Positions 12,729-23,214 of a stretch of 64,000 nucleotides of DNA are shown piece after piece. This DNA comes from Cristatella mucedo. Taxonomy: Eukaryota > Bryozoa > Phylactolaemata > Cristatellidae. The notes under the pieces are model-generated. The model was not told the origin of the DNA, did not search any database, and saw nothing but the letters and a program-made list of their open reading frames with translations. Location: positions 1,947,001 through 2,011,000 of the forward strand of contig WPIO01000010.1 in NCBI GenBank assembly GCA_009760855.2, given 5' to 3'. Every line of letters begins with the position of its first letter. Within the stretch, counting starts at the first letter, position 1. A program made the position numbers and the translations under genes.

Positions 12729-12896
12729 TCACTTGAGTGCCACACCTAAAAGCAACACTGTAAACATACGTGGACAAATGGTAAATTGTTTGTGCAAACA
12801 ATTGCACTTGCCATCACTATGTCCACGTGCCACTAGGACCCAGTCGACGACTTCCTTAGGTCTGCCAGACATTTAGAAACTCCTCGCAATAAAAAT

Positions 12897-13062
12897 ATAA
12901 TATTAGCTGATTCAACAGCCTCATTCGCATAGTGGGAAAAGAGCCTTAACGGCTATCACCACGGCTTGCAATTGGCAATACAGAATCGCTCAACTGCAGG
13001 ATGCGAACCCACGACCTCGATCGCGAAGAGTGAGCTCATTACCTCATGGGCTGTCATGGGCC
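12897..13062 (-). mobile_element. SINE family 1 copy
   Basis: Antisense copy: TTAGCTGATTCAACAGCCTC, AAAGAGCCTTAACGGCTATC, GATGCGAACCCACGACCTCG. Confidence 0.8.
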
Positions 13063-15110
13063 TGTCAGCTGTGGGCAGCAGCAATGCTACCTGGTCAAAT
13101 GGCCAATTGCTGGGGGAGCCGACTGCAAAGCAAAGTAGATCGTATCTATCGGTAGCCAATCAAGCACATTTAACAGAGGAGAAACTGCCAGTAACTTATG
13201 GTGTCGGCAGGGAGATTGCTAAGCACATTTAATGCCAGGACAGCTTATTGTATGTAGTGCAGGAGTAACAGACAGCTGGTTGGAGGAGGCCGGAAGTTCT
13301 GGATGGGGCAACTGGCAGTCTAGCTCAAGTATCTGCTCGTGACTGATTCTTTGCCAGCTATTAAGAACACTGGAGCCTGATTTTTCCTTCTCTCGTCTCC
13401 CACTTTCACCTCCCTATCTTTCCTACCGTCACATCTTAACCTCCATGCCCACCCTCTCCATAATTCCCATCTTCCTCTCTTTTTCCGTGCTCTAATTCTC
13501 CCTCTCTCAGTCCACCTCTTAATCTCTGCCTGTCCCTATCTGGAAGTGTGTACCGGTTGAATTAACTCAATGGCTAAGAAGCCATAGATTGTCTTGACCA
13601 GCATCTTTACATGGCTGGTGAGGAACAGTTGCACAGTCAGTCACGACAGACTGCATCGAGCCGAGGCTTGCATTTCGTTCAGATGTTGCTGCAGCAAATG
13701 GCAAAGGCCCGCCAGAGCCCCAGGCCCTTGTAAGCAGGTGCGAAATTGGCCGGGCCGAACTCGATGGCAAATGACCTCTAGAGAAAAAGCTTCCTTCGCT
13801 GTATTTGCTTTCAGTCAGCAGTTCTTTTTTGTCGAATTAGACGCCCGAGTGGTCTAGAACAAAGAGCACCGTGTGTGCCATGGCTTCAGCTGCACTATAG
13901 CAAAATCGTTTTAAGTACGACAAATACCAAGGAAGAGTTAGCCGTAAAGGTCCAGATAGCTTTAACGAGCACCGGCAGTCTGCCTACTTTGCATACTCTC
14001 TGCAGCAGCAGCAGCTGCAGTCGAACGAAAATATTTCCTTTGAGCTACGTCGAGCCAGCTAGCAGCTACGTCAGATAAGCTACGTAGACAGGGTAACTCC
14101 GGTTGATCCTGGTTGTGTTAAATCTTTTTTTTCCCAGTTGCTAGTCAGCTTATCAAGACTGCTATTTTGAGTACCTTCGGATGCTGAGTGCTGGTTGCCT
14201 CAGCTAGCCCCCTTCCCCTCCATTTTTTGTTTTGTTATGACCTGCTAATTAGGCTTTGGGAGTGTAGCATTGACAGGCAGGCAGCTCCTGGCTGCCTGCC
14301 TGGTCGTATCGCAATGTTATGCCAAGTCGGTGCTGAATGCTGAGTGGCCCGCCGTACTGTAGACCTGACTGCTAGGGGAGCTATCCGAATGCCTCCTCAG
14401 AGGGTCGTATGCCGAGGGGCACGTGCCTCCTGACTAAGGTCGCAGCAGTGCAAGGCTGGCTGGCTGGTGTGCAGTCCTGGCCATGGTCTCGTGTAGTAGC
14501 CTCGAATGGCAGGAAATGTTGCAGCTTCTCAATTGAATTATCTCGGCTACTTGCCGGCTGGTGTCTGGCTGAGCCGGCTGTGGCCTGGCTGCTTCTGGTT
14601 GCCTCTGGCTTGCCCAATCGCTGGGTCATTACTTTGTCTAGCTCAGACACTGTCAGGCACTGATGATAGCACTGGAGCTGCAGCCAGATGTGGGTTAACA
14701 GCTCAACATTTATGGGGGGGGGGGGGGTTGGGGGAGGGCTGAGTCCCGACCTTGTACAGACTGGCCGATCATTTTGGGTAGCATGCCCCCTCTACTTGGC
14801 TCAAGTGGCAGTGGCACTGTGGGGCACCTCTCTCCTTACCGATGTAGACACTCTCGAAGTTTGCATACTTGCTGGATTTTGGTGAAGGCTACCAGGACCA
14901 AGGCATCAGTCATGTTTAGGTTTTCTCATTTATTTTTTTAATGATAAATTTTCAACGAAGTCTGTTTTAGAGCCGACAATAGCATTATAAGTCTTCTTAA
15001 TCTCTGGTCTGCCATCAAACTAGGGCCTTGTGGTCCTGATGGTACGACCTGCAGTATACTGGCTGCGATTTACTCTCAAGAATCAAGCGACAAGTTTAAG
15101 CTTCTGCACG
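13063..15110. other. No gene seen; pyrimidine tract and G-run
   Basis: A long pyrimidine-rich, decayed CT-type tract lies at about 13383-13545, and a 14-nt G-run with further G-tracts at 14714-14740. No exon-like blocks were recognised. Confidence 0.4.
14714..14740 (+). repeat. Poly-G run and G-tracts
   Basis: A 14-nt G-run followed by GGGGG and GGG tracts. Similar isolated runs occur at 22203, 25896 and 46344. Confidence 0.9.
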
Positions 15111-15112
15111 AT

Positions 15113-15113
<1 letters not shown>

Positions 15114-15146
<33 letters not shown>

Positions 15147-15185
15147 TCTGCATGATCTTATTTTCTGCATGATATATACATATAC

Positions 15186-15247
<62 letters not shown>
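15114..15247. repeat. TA microsatellite, compound
   Basis: Two long TA/TATACA tracts (15114-15142 and 15174-15247) with a short unique spacer. It lies directly upstream of a SINE family 2 tail. Confidence 0.9.
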
Positions 15248-15249
15248 TG

Positions 15250-15398
15250 TTTGTATAGTGCCCCAAGAGAACTTAATCTCTATTCAGGCACTTCAAAAGT
15301 GCTTTTGGAGTCTTGCCCACGACCATGCCCATCAAGTAGATTCACCTGACGTCAGTCGTTGAAGGCGAGCACCTTAACTACCGGGCCAACTATATGTT
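15250..15398 (-). mobile_element. SINE family 2 copy
   Basis: Antisense: the LINE-like 3' tail comes first (TATAGTGCCCCAAGAGAACT, TCTATTCAGGCACTT), then a degenerate B-box region and GCGAGCACCTTAACTACCGG from the tRNA-like head. Confidence 0.75.
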
Positions 15399-15739
15399 CT
15401 ATGGTGGATATTGTCGGAGACTTGTCGTATTTGTGCATGGACGGCAACTTTTTGAAAATGAGCTGTGTAGACCAATGGTTCTACCTGCGAGGCACGGCTG
15501 CAGCCTTAACGCACGAGTTTCGGGCTGGTCTAGTCAAGAAAAGTTGTAGCTTGTCGTATAGCGTCTGGTTCGTCAACTGATTCGTTAGCATCAAGCCGGC
15601 ATGGCAAGATATCGGACGTAGGTGCTGATAGGCAGCAGCTTGACGTCGAGCTGTTGCCCACTGCTGAGGTGTTATTCTGGCTCAGCTCCATGTCCTATTT
15701 CTAGTTGTGCTTATTTTGCTCTCTGCCAAAGTGACTCTC

Positions 15740-15945
15740 GATGACACTGTGCATGCTGCCACTAACCACATTTGCATGCTGACCCTGTGCATGTCACCCC
15801 TAACCATATTATTCATCTCGTTTGTTTTTCAAGCATGATTTTACTTACCATTCAATTGCATTTCACTTTACAGCAAATGTAAAGCGCCTAGAGAGAGATT
15901 GAGTTCTCTGAGGGCGCTTTATCAAGTGAATTATTATTATTATAA
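15740..15945 (+). mobile_element. LINE family B, 3' tail
   Basis: It includes CATGTCACCCCTAACCATA, GCAAATGTAAAGCGCCTAGA and the ATT repeat. It runs directly into an opposite-strand copy. Confidence 0.8.
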
Positions 15946-16440
15946 TAACAGTGCTCTCAGGGAACTGAAGCTCTTTGTAGGCACTTTACAGATACTGTGT
16001 AGGAAGCATTACCAAATGATTGGTGTTAACAGCCGCAAGCTGCAGGCATAGTGTAAGCAGGTACATGCACACGAAGAGTGAATCACAAAGTCCCACCAAA
16101 TAAACAGGTGCATTTTAAGCTTCTTTTTTAATGTCATCAAGTCAGGGGACGTTGTGAGGTGCATCGGTAGTAAGTTCCAGGCTTTGGGAGCATAGGAACT
16201 AAAGGCACGGTCTCCAACGGTTTTGAGGTTCGTACGAGATATGGCTAAACGATTCGAGTCAGAACAGCGGGTTGTACGATTCTGCGCCTGGCAGGGCAGT
16301 AGTTCCGATAGGTAGGCTGGAGCCAGAGAATGAATGGACCTAAATGCAAGTGACAGGACCTTGTAGTCGATGCCTGCTTGATTGGGAGCAGGTGTAGGTC
16401 GGCGAGAAGTGGTTGTTGGTGGCCTCCTGCAACCCCCACG
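15946..16440 (-). mobile_element. LINE family B, 3' region
   Basis: An antisense copy from its tail (GTGCTCTCAGGGAACTGAAG) through the non-coding end into the last RT codons. The conserved block GGGAGCATAGGAACTAAAGG and ACGGTCTCCAA is shared with 6405-6425. The frame is broken. Confidence 0.75.
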
Positions 16441-18250
16441 CTCGGCCAGCTACTCGAAATCGTAGAGGAGCAGCCCATGCAGCAGCAGGCTGCAACATTC
16501 GACTTTCGAATTGCTAGCTCCGGCGAAGCACTCGCACCGTCGATCGGTTGTCCTGCTGTGGCAGGCCAGAGCTGCTGCTGCTGCTATCCTGGCAGCTGTA
16601 GAAACACTGAAGCACTGGCTGCAGGATGTGCTCACCACACACAGCCTGAATCCGGGCTCGGTCAGCAGCTGTCTGTCGGCTGCTGGGGGTCCATGCCTAT
16701 GTTATTGCCCGAGTGAACAGCTGGCCAGCCGGCCGGCATGGCCATCGCCCCACCACACAACACAGGACCGGCTGCACCGGCCGGAGCACAATGGACAATT
16801 TGCAGCCCATTTAGCTCGGCCATTCAACTGACCGACCCGACGTTCGGCACTGGCACCACTTTCATTCTTTCTCTTTAGACTGCTGGCTACCGGTCTCCCT
16901 GCAGCCGATCGTGTGGCCGACGAAGCCGCCTGCTTTCATCGCCTCTTTCCATCCCTGGGAGCATAGCTGACCAAGTCGCCCTGCCCGTCGCTCGCTGAGG
17001 CTCGCTGGCAGATTCGGCTTCAGCTTCGGCTTCAATGCTGTATTAGCCACGAGCTTGCTGACAAGGCATGGGAAGGGCAGAGCCATAGCAAAATGAGGGG
17101 AAGGGGTAGGTCAAGGTCTGACCTTTCCTTTACTTAATTTTGGCTCTGTTCTTGCTAGTTGTTCCTTGCCGATCGGTGCATCGGTTTGTATTTGGGTGTT
17201 TTTGTGGATGGAAATAGATGATGGTTGTGAATGAGGCCAGTCTGCTTTGCCTCAACTTTACTTGACCCTCAGCTCCATGGTTACTTAACTTTTTCTTTTT
17301 TTTTTGGTTTGCTTACTTTTGCTGTTCCTAGTATTAACCATCAGCTCGACTTCTCAGCGCCACCCATTTTTTAAGGCATTTACAATGGAGTCCCAGCTAC
17401 GCTACAATGCCTCGATTGGGAACAGTGCGTGTCACGAATACCCGGACTGCCAAAAGCAATGACCCAGGTTCCAGATTCAGTTCTGGATTATGATCCGAAC
17501 CCAATGGTCTTGTAGGAGCTTCACAAAATATTCGGCTGTAATAAAGGCTATAAATGAATCAGCTGTCACAAGTTTCCAAAAAAGCACTGGACAGCAAAAT
17601 AATTCATACCACTTTATTGAGTGCTTAGTTGAGCCTCCGAGATCCTCACAAGGTGCCATTTCTCTGCAGGAGTCCAAAAAGGGTAGAGTAACACCTCTGC
17701 TATGAGTGAAGAAAACCCGGGCTTTTTCCGTGAGTGGAGAAGCATTTAAACATTAGGAATTGAAGTTTTATAAATGCAAGAACGATTTCTTGCCGGGTTT
17801 CGGAACACACTCAATTTTGCCTCTTGTACCCTATTGGAAATCAAGATAGGGGTTACAAACCTAATCTGTTCCAGACTGGATTTGCATCCAGGGACTCCAG
17901 TGTCTATAGTTTTCATACATACCTGGTCAGCATGGGCTGGGATTAACTCAACAGGGTCGAAAGTTGGTAGGCGGGTGTGTTAGTGAGTGGGTGGGTGAGC
18001 ACGGTTGTCAGATGCAGCGATGGCCGTGTAGGCTGTGGTGTGCACATGCTGCCAAGATGTCATCTGGTGCTATTTCCTACCATTTTCGGCCCGGCCAAGG
18101 TGCCCTAGTCCTTTGCCACTGTGTAGGAGTTGCCTGGCTGACCTCAGGAATGAATGCTGCAGCTCAGTGTGGTTCAGAGCTCAGGTATGTGGAAAGCCGG
18201 AGCTGGCTCTAGTCATGACTCAGCCTGCCAGCAGGCATGTGTGTGCACAC
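16441..18250. other. No gene seen
   Basis: Several overlapping GC-rich chance frames (16378-17086) lie on both strands; none has a domain signature or a splice partner. Confidence 0.4.
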
Positions 18251-18257
18251 ATGCGGC

Positions 18258-18440
18258 GCACACACACACACACACGCGCACGCACACACACACACACTCG
18301 CACAAACACACACACACACACACTCACATGCATGCATGCACAGACGTGCACACGTGAACACTCATAATCAGTAAGTGCAGGCACGGGGCATAGAAACTAA
18401 CACACACGCACACACACACACACACCCACACACACACACA
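18258..18440. repeat. CA microsatellite cluster
   Basis: Several CA/CG-variant dinucleotide runs (18258-18322 and 18404-18440) separated by short unique DNA. Frames through it are artefacts. Confidence 0.9.
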
Positions 18441-18706
18441 TGTCCTATGCCGTCCATTACAAAATCAGAAACTTATATAGCACCTGTAGTACTATATATT
18501 ATGTAGTTAGTCACCTCTCTGGTGCACGTGAATGCAATTCTGAGGTTAGTGTGTGCTTAAGTCTGTGTGCAGCAGTTATTTACAGGAGTGTGCTGCTGCC
18601 TATGCATCTGCTTTCGACCGATATCGTGTGCTCGGTGCGGTGTGCTGATGCCGACGGCGTGTGCACAGCATCAGCAGTTAGGGTGAGCTCACTGGCTCAC
18701 GTATGC

Positions 18707-18956
18707 ATGTCCTGCGGAGTTCATCGGGTTTTATTGGGCTGCTTTCTCTCACCTGTTTTTTGCGATTTGGCATCGTGCTCGTTCGCCTGCCCTGCTCACG
18801 ACCTGCTGCTGCTCAGTGTGCCGCAGGAGACAGGACCTTCACGTGCCACTGCTGCCTTGCTCTGCCTTCTGCTACTGCCTGCAGCCCAAGGGCTCGGTCA
18901 TCAGCCAGTACGTGAGCAGCTTGGGCTGCTGCTGGGCACAAGTAAGCCCAAGTCAG
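18707..18956 (+). CDS. Possible first exon of the latrophilin-like gene (signal peptide)
   Basis: An open frame from ATG 18707 encodes two hydrophobic runs, the second reading TAALLCLLLLPAAQG, which looks like a signal peptide core. It can end at a good donor (CAG|GTGACC) after base 18956 in phase 1, exactly the phase needed by the lectin exon at 19481. The evidence is only composition plus phase match. A hydrophobic start farther upstream, outside any block I can recognise, is equally possible. Confidence 0.25.
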
Positions 18957-19480
18957 GTGACCAAGCCTGCCAGCCTCTGCCCAAGTTTGTGGATTACCAG
19001 GGCAATCACGTTCTCACGGTCGCAGCTGCTCTGACACCCCTCTAGCTGATTATTCTTGCCATTGAGGTGCAGCTGTGTTATAGCTGTCACTGATGCAGGC
19101 CACCGTCCAGTTAGCCTAGCGACCCATCCACTGACAGGCCTTGCGGCTTAGATCCCGGTCTTTCGACCGACTTGCCAACGATTAGCCCACCTGTTGGCTG
19201 GTGCTGACCGGCTGCTGAAGAGGGTGGAGACACCTGACATCTAGCTGCCGGCAAAACCGGGCAGCAACCGTTGGTAGCATGCCTGGCAGCAAAGCCAGCC
19301 CTTTGTGACAGCAAAGGCAGTCTTCGAGTTGGCAAAGCCAGCCGACTGACTGCACACACTAGGTCGTGGCATTCAAGGGACTTGCAATGGTCAATCGTCT
19401 GAATCATGTGGGTCCAATCGCCACGTGGTTCCGGTCGTCGCTGGCAGCTGCTGCACCGATGGTTGTTCGTGTCGTTTCAG

Positions 19481-19679
19481 ATGTATCTTCTGTGATGACC
19501 ACACAGTCTTGCGATGGGGTCCGGCAACAAATCAGCTGTAAACATGGTACGGTCATATACATAGCCAACGCTATCTACGGCCGGATCTCGGGCACGCCGT
19601 GCTCCTCCAACCCAAGCACCAACCGAAGCTGGGACCTGCACTGCATGAACTCGGCAGCCTACCACAACGTGAGCAAGGC
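19481..19679 (+). CDS. ADGRL-like: Exon: N-terminal half of Gal_lectin (SUEL) domain
   Basis: This exon has an acceptor GTTTCAG before 19481 and donor GGC|GTGAGT after 19679. It encodes the Cys-rich start of a rhamnose-binding/SUEL lectin fold: a first Cys, SCKHGTVI, then AIYGR (the family YGR motif), then two more Cys and NVSKA. The YGR loop contributes to ligand contact in this fold. In latrophilins this domain sits at the extracellular N-terminus and binds partners such as teneurins and FLRTs; that role is family knowledge, not shown here. The phase 2 end joins only to the exon at 20965 among good candidates. Confidence 0.88.
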
Positions 19680-19932
19680 GTGAGTAATATTCGGAGGGAG
19701 ACAGGAGCTCGCTCGCAGGGGGAGGGTAGTGGAGCTCGCTCGCCTTGGCGTGGAGGAGGTGCGGGAAGCAGGCTGCCTGCACAGGACGACTGCCTCTTTG
19801 GTGTTGGAGGGTGACCATCTCATTGGTGCAGCCGTTCGTTGATTGGCCGCGAGATGCATCGAACCTTGCTGCTGGGCTGCCGTGTCTCCGGATGTGCCTT
19901 CGGCCCCCCTCCCTAGTGCTCTGTCCTCCCGT

Positions 19933-19982
<50 letters not shown>

Positions 19983-22458
19983 GGTGTGAGCCGAAGTGCG
20001 CTGCCAAAGAAGCAACAGAGGACTGCTGGCTTCATTCACTTTAATGGGTCAGGCAAGATGCTTGCTTGCAGCTGATTACGCCTGGCTTTGTGCAGCCAGA
20101 ACTTGCAGCAGGGGGGCCGGCTTCAAGCCGCTGTAGCCGATGTGACCTATCTTTTCTGTGTCAGCGGTGACTTTTGGTGGCTGCGGTACCTCATACTTCC
20201 TTCCGAAGGTCCACGGTAGGGTTAGCACAGTATCTCTGGCTGCAAGCACTGGTCTAGTCAACGTGTAAGCTCTGTGGCTACCGGTTTATCATTAAGACTC
20301 GGCTTCGCCTGGTACAAGTGGGCATCGGTGAAGGAGATGTGGACAGATCGGGTCAGACCTAGTTAACTGGTGGTGCTTGGGGTGATGGGTGTTGGGGTAG
20401 AGAGAACCTTGTCACAAAGTGTTGGTAGAAAGAACCAGGCCAAAGTCAGAAGACCTCCACGACCTCACTTGTCTAGCACGATCCCCATAACTTCTCATAA
20501 CTTGTATCTTTGAGATACAAGATACAAGAAGACAACATAACTTCTTCACTGGCCTCCATTTACTGATGGCTAGTGGCACCCGAGACGCAAGGATGGGTCG
20601 ACGGCCAGGCATCGGCACAGCTAGAACTATTTGGTTTAACAGTGATCTGGACTGGCTTGTAGGGGTGGAGGGGGACTGGCTGGTTGGCTGCAGGCGGAGC
20701 ACACCGGTGGAGGGAGTGGCAGGGCACTTCAGCCTGGCACAGCCTCCTTCGGCATGCAAAAAACTCTCACAGCACTGACCGAGACCCTTGTGTTTGTTTA
20801 AGCTACCTTTAGAGTGCCCCACCCACTACCACCCCAGCCTCAACTAGCCGCCAAGCGCATCTGCCTGATGAAGCTCTGCCATCTTGTCGGTCGAATCGCA
20901 TTCTATGCTGTCGGCACGCAATGCCTCAACTACTGGCAATGTGTCATGGTACTGCCGGATTTAGGTGCACAGAACGGTCGAGGTGCAGCCTCTCACTTAA
21001 GGCCGAAGAGTTTGGCCTCGATTGCCCCTCGAACGACTCAGTATCGGCTGATATGGGCCTGATCGTAAACTATACGTGTCGTGGGCTAAGCATGAGCACG
21101 AATCCTCTAACGACAGGTAACTGGCCTCAACTCCACGGCCTGGTAGACTGCAACCGAAAATGAATGCAGCCCATGCATGGCAGCAGCAGAGGCAGACAGC
21201 ATCTTTGGTAGAAGAAGCAGCAGCAGCCCTTGTAGTAGTAGTAGTAGCAGCAGCTGCAGTAGCATTGATCAGATTCAAAGCTCTGCCTGCTGCCAGCGAT
21301 TGGGGCTGCAGCATTTTTGCCTAGCTGCTGCAGTTGCCGCAGCACTGCTCTGCTATCGACGCTGCCATTGACTCATGGCCTGTTGGATAGCCGGTGAGAT
21401 ATGCTGCATGGATGCTGCATATAGCAGTTTTTGACCTGCTCGCGCATGCTTGCATGCACTGCCGACGCTCCAGACCAGCCAAGCTCGCCACTGAGCACAA
21501 CCGGAGCCTGCATGCTTGCAGAGCAGGCACGCTGCTGTCTCTTGCTCTGAGCAGCTTGCAGCTGATGCAGCGGCTGCAAGCAAGCGCCTGCGCCGCTTGC
21601 AAGTGCTTGCTGCCCGTACCCAGAGAATGGCATGCGTTATTTTGCATGGCAGCTGCAATGGAAAGCTGTCGTGTCAGCTAGTCGTCAACAGCAGCACGTT
21701 CCCTCCAGATCCGTGTCCTGACACTCCTAAGTACCTGGTTGTGCGGCACGTTTGCCTTCCTCTGGGTAAGTATTGGCGTATGGACATTGTGCCACATCGG
21801 CTGCGAGTCACTCGGTGTGTTGTACTTAGGCCCATGGCGCCATCTCTATCACACAGTCGTTGACTTTTATTGTACACAGCTCATTTGACTTCTTGTACAC
21901 AGTTCACTTCTTGCTGCTAAATTCTTCTGCGCTAAATCGGAAGCAGCTGGGGACGTTACAGCTAGGAGCACTGGGTGAGGGATCGTTTTACGCTTGAGTC
22001 AGCTTCTTTTATCGCATTCAGTCCCACGGCAGATGGCTTTTGGTCGCTCTGCATTTTGAAATGCAAAAACGTAATGAATTGGTAGCCTTAATCTTGTCAC
22101 TCAACCAACATAGTTAAACGAGTATATAAATGCATTTCATTTACATAGCGCCCCAAGAGAACTTAAACCTCTATTCAGGGACTTCACATATGCCTCGACC
22201 TCGGGGGGGGGGGGAGGGATGGGTGTGGGGGGCTCGAGCCCACGACCTCGGCCAGACCTTGATTGGGCGAGCACCTTAACTGCCTGACCAAATCAGCTCG
22301 AATAAGCTAGCCTGCAAATAATGAAAGGATTTTTGCCTCTTCCTTAACCCTCGACTATCTTGGCTTAGCAAGCTAGGAGACCACGTCTTCTGGTTGACTC
22401 TGGCAACTGTACCGAGTCTTGTCTGCAGTTACAAGGACTGGACAAGACTGAAAGCTCT

Positions 22459-22551
<93 letters not shown>

Positions 22552-23183
22552 CCACAGTAGCAACACCGATGCAGCCCTGCACTGCTGCTGCTTCTTAGTT
22601 TCTGACCGGCTGCCTATGTAGATTGCTGCTACGGTCTGGAGCTCACTCTATTCCGCTCTCACATACTGTGCTGTGCAATGATGCCTGCAGCAACGCTCTA
22701 CCTAAGGGATAGAGGCTGATGTAGCGCTATTTGAATTTGATGATAAAATACGAAATGGCAATTAAGAAAAAACCTGATTAGAACATTTCTAGGAATTGCC
22801 ATGCAGATCTTGCTGATGCTGTCAGTGAAATGGCTAACTCCGATCACTGATGCCAGCCTAGCAAGGTAACGGTATCGTGGCAATGCTCTGCGATTTCAGA
22901 TGGTTACCAAATGTGCATCCACTGACACATTGAAAGTTCTTGCTCCCCAGGTTCCTTTGATACCCTGAAGATCCAGCCCAAGTGTTTTCAGCAGGGTCAA
23001 AGTGCTACCTTTTAATTGCTTCCCATATCTGCCTTCTTATCAAGCTTTCTCAGCATGCCTATTGATGCTGCTGTGCTTTGATCGAGACCATTATTGAGGG
23101 AAACGATTATCAGCAGATGCGCTGTGATAAGCACTGTGTTTGCAACAGGCATCCAAGGGACTAGCAAGGCCCACCTGTGTCTG

Positions 23184-23214
<31 letters not shown>

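Noticed and set aside
19984..20043. A candidate exon right after the CT microsatellite ([13 protein letters not shown])
   Set aside because: It can follow the first lectin exon in phase, but it hits a stop after about 20 codons with no good donor before it, and the Cys spacing does not fit the lectin fold. The exon at 20965 fits both phase and motif better.
22373..22621. ER- and LS-repeat proteins
   Set aside because: Pure CT microsatellite translation.
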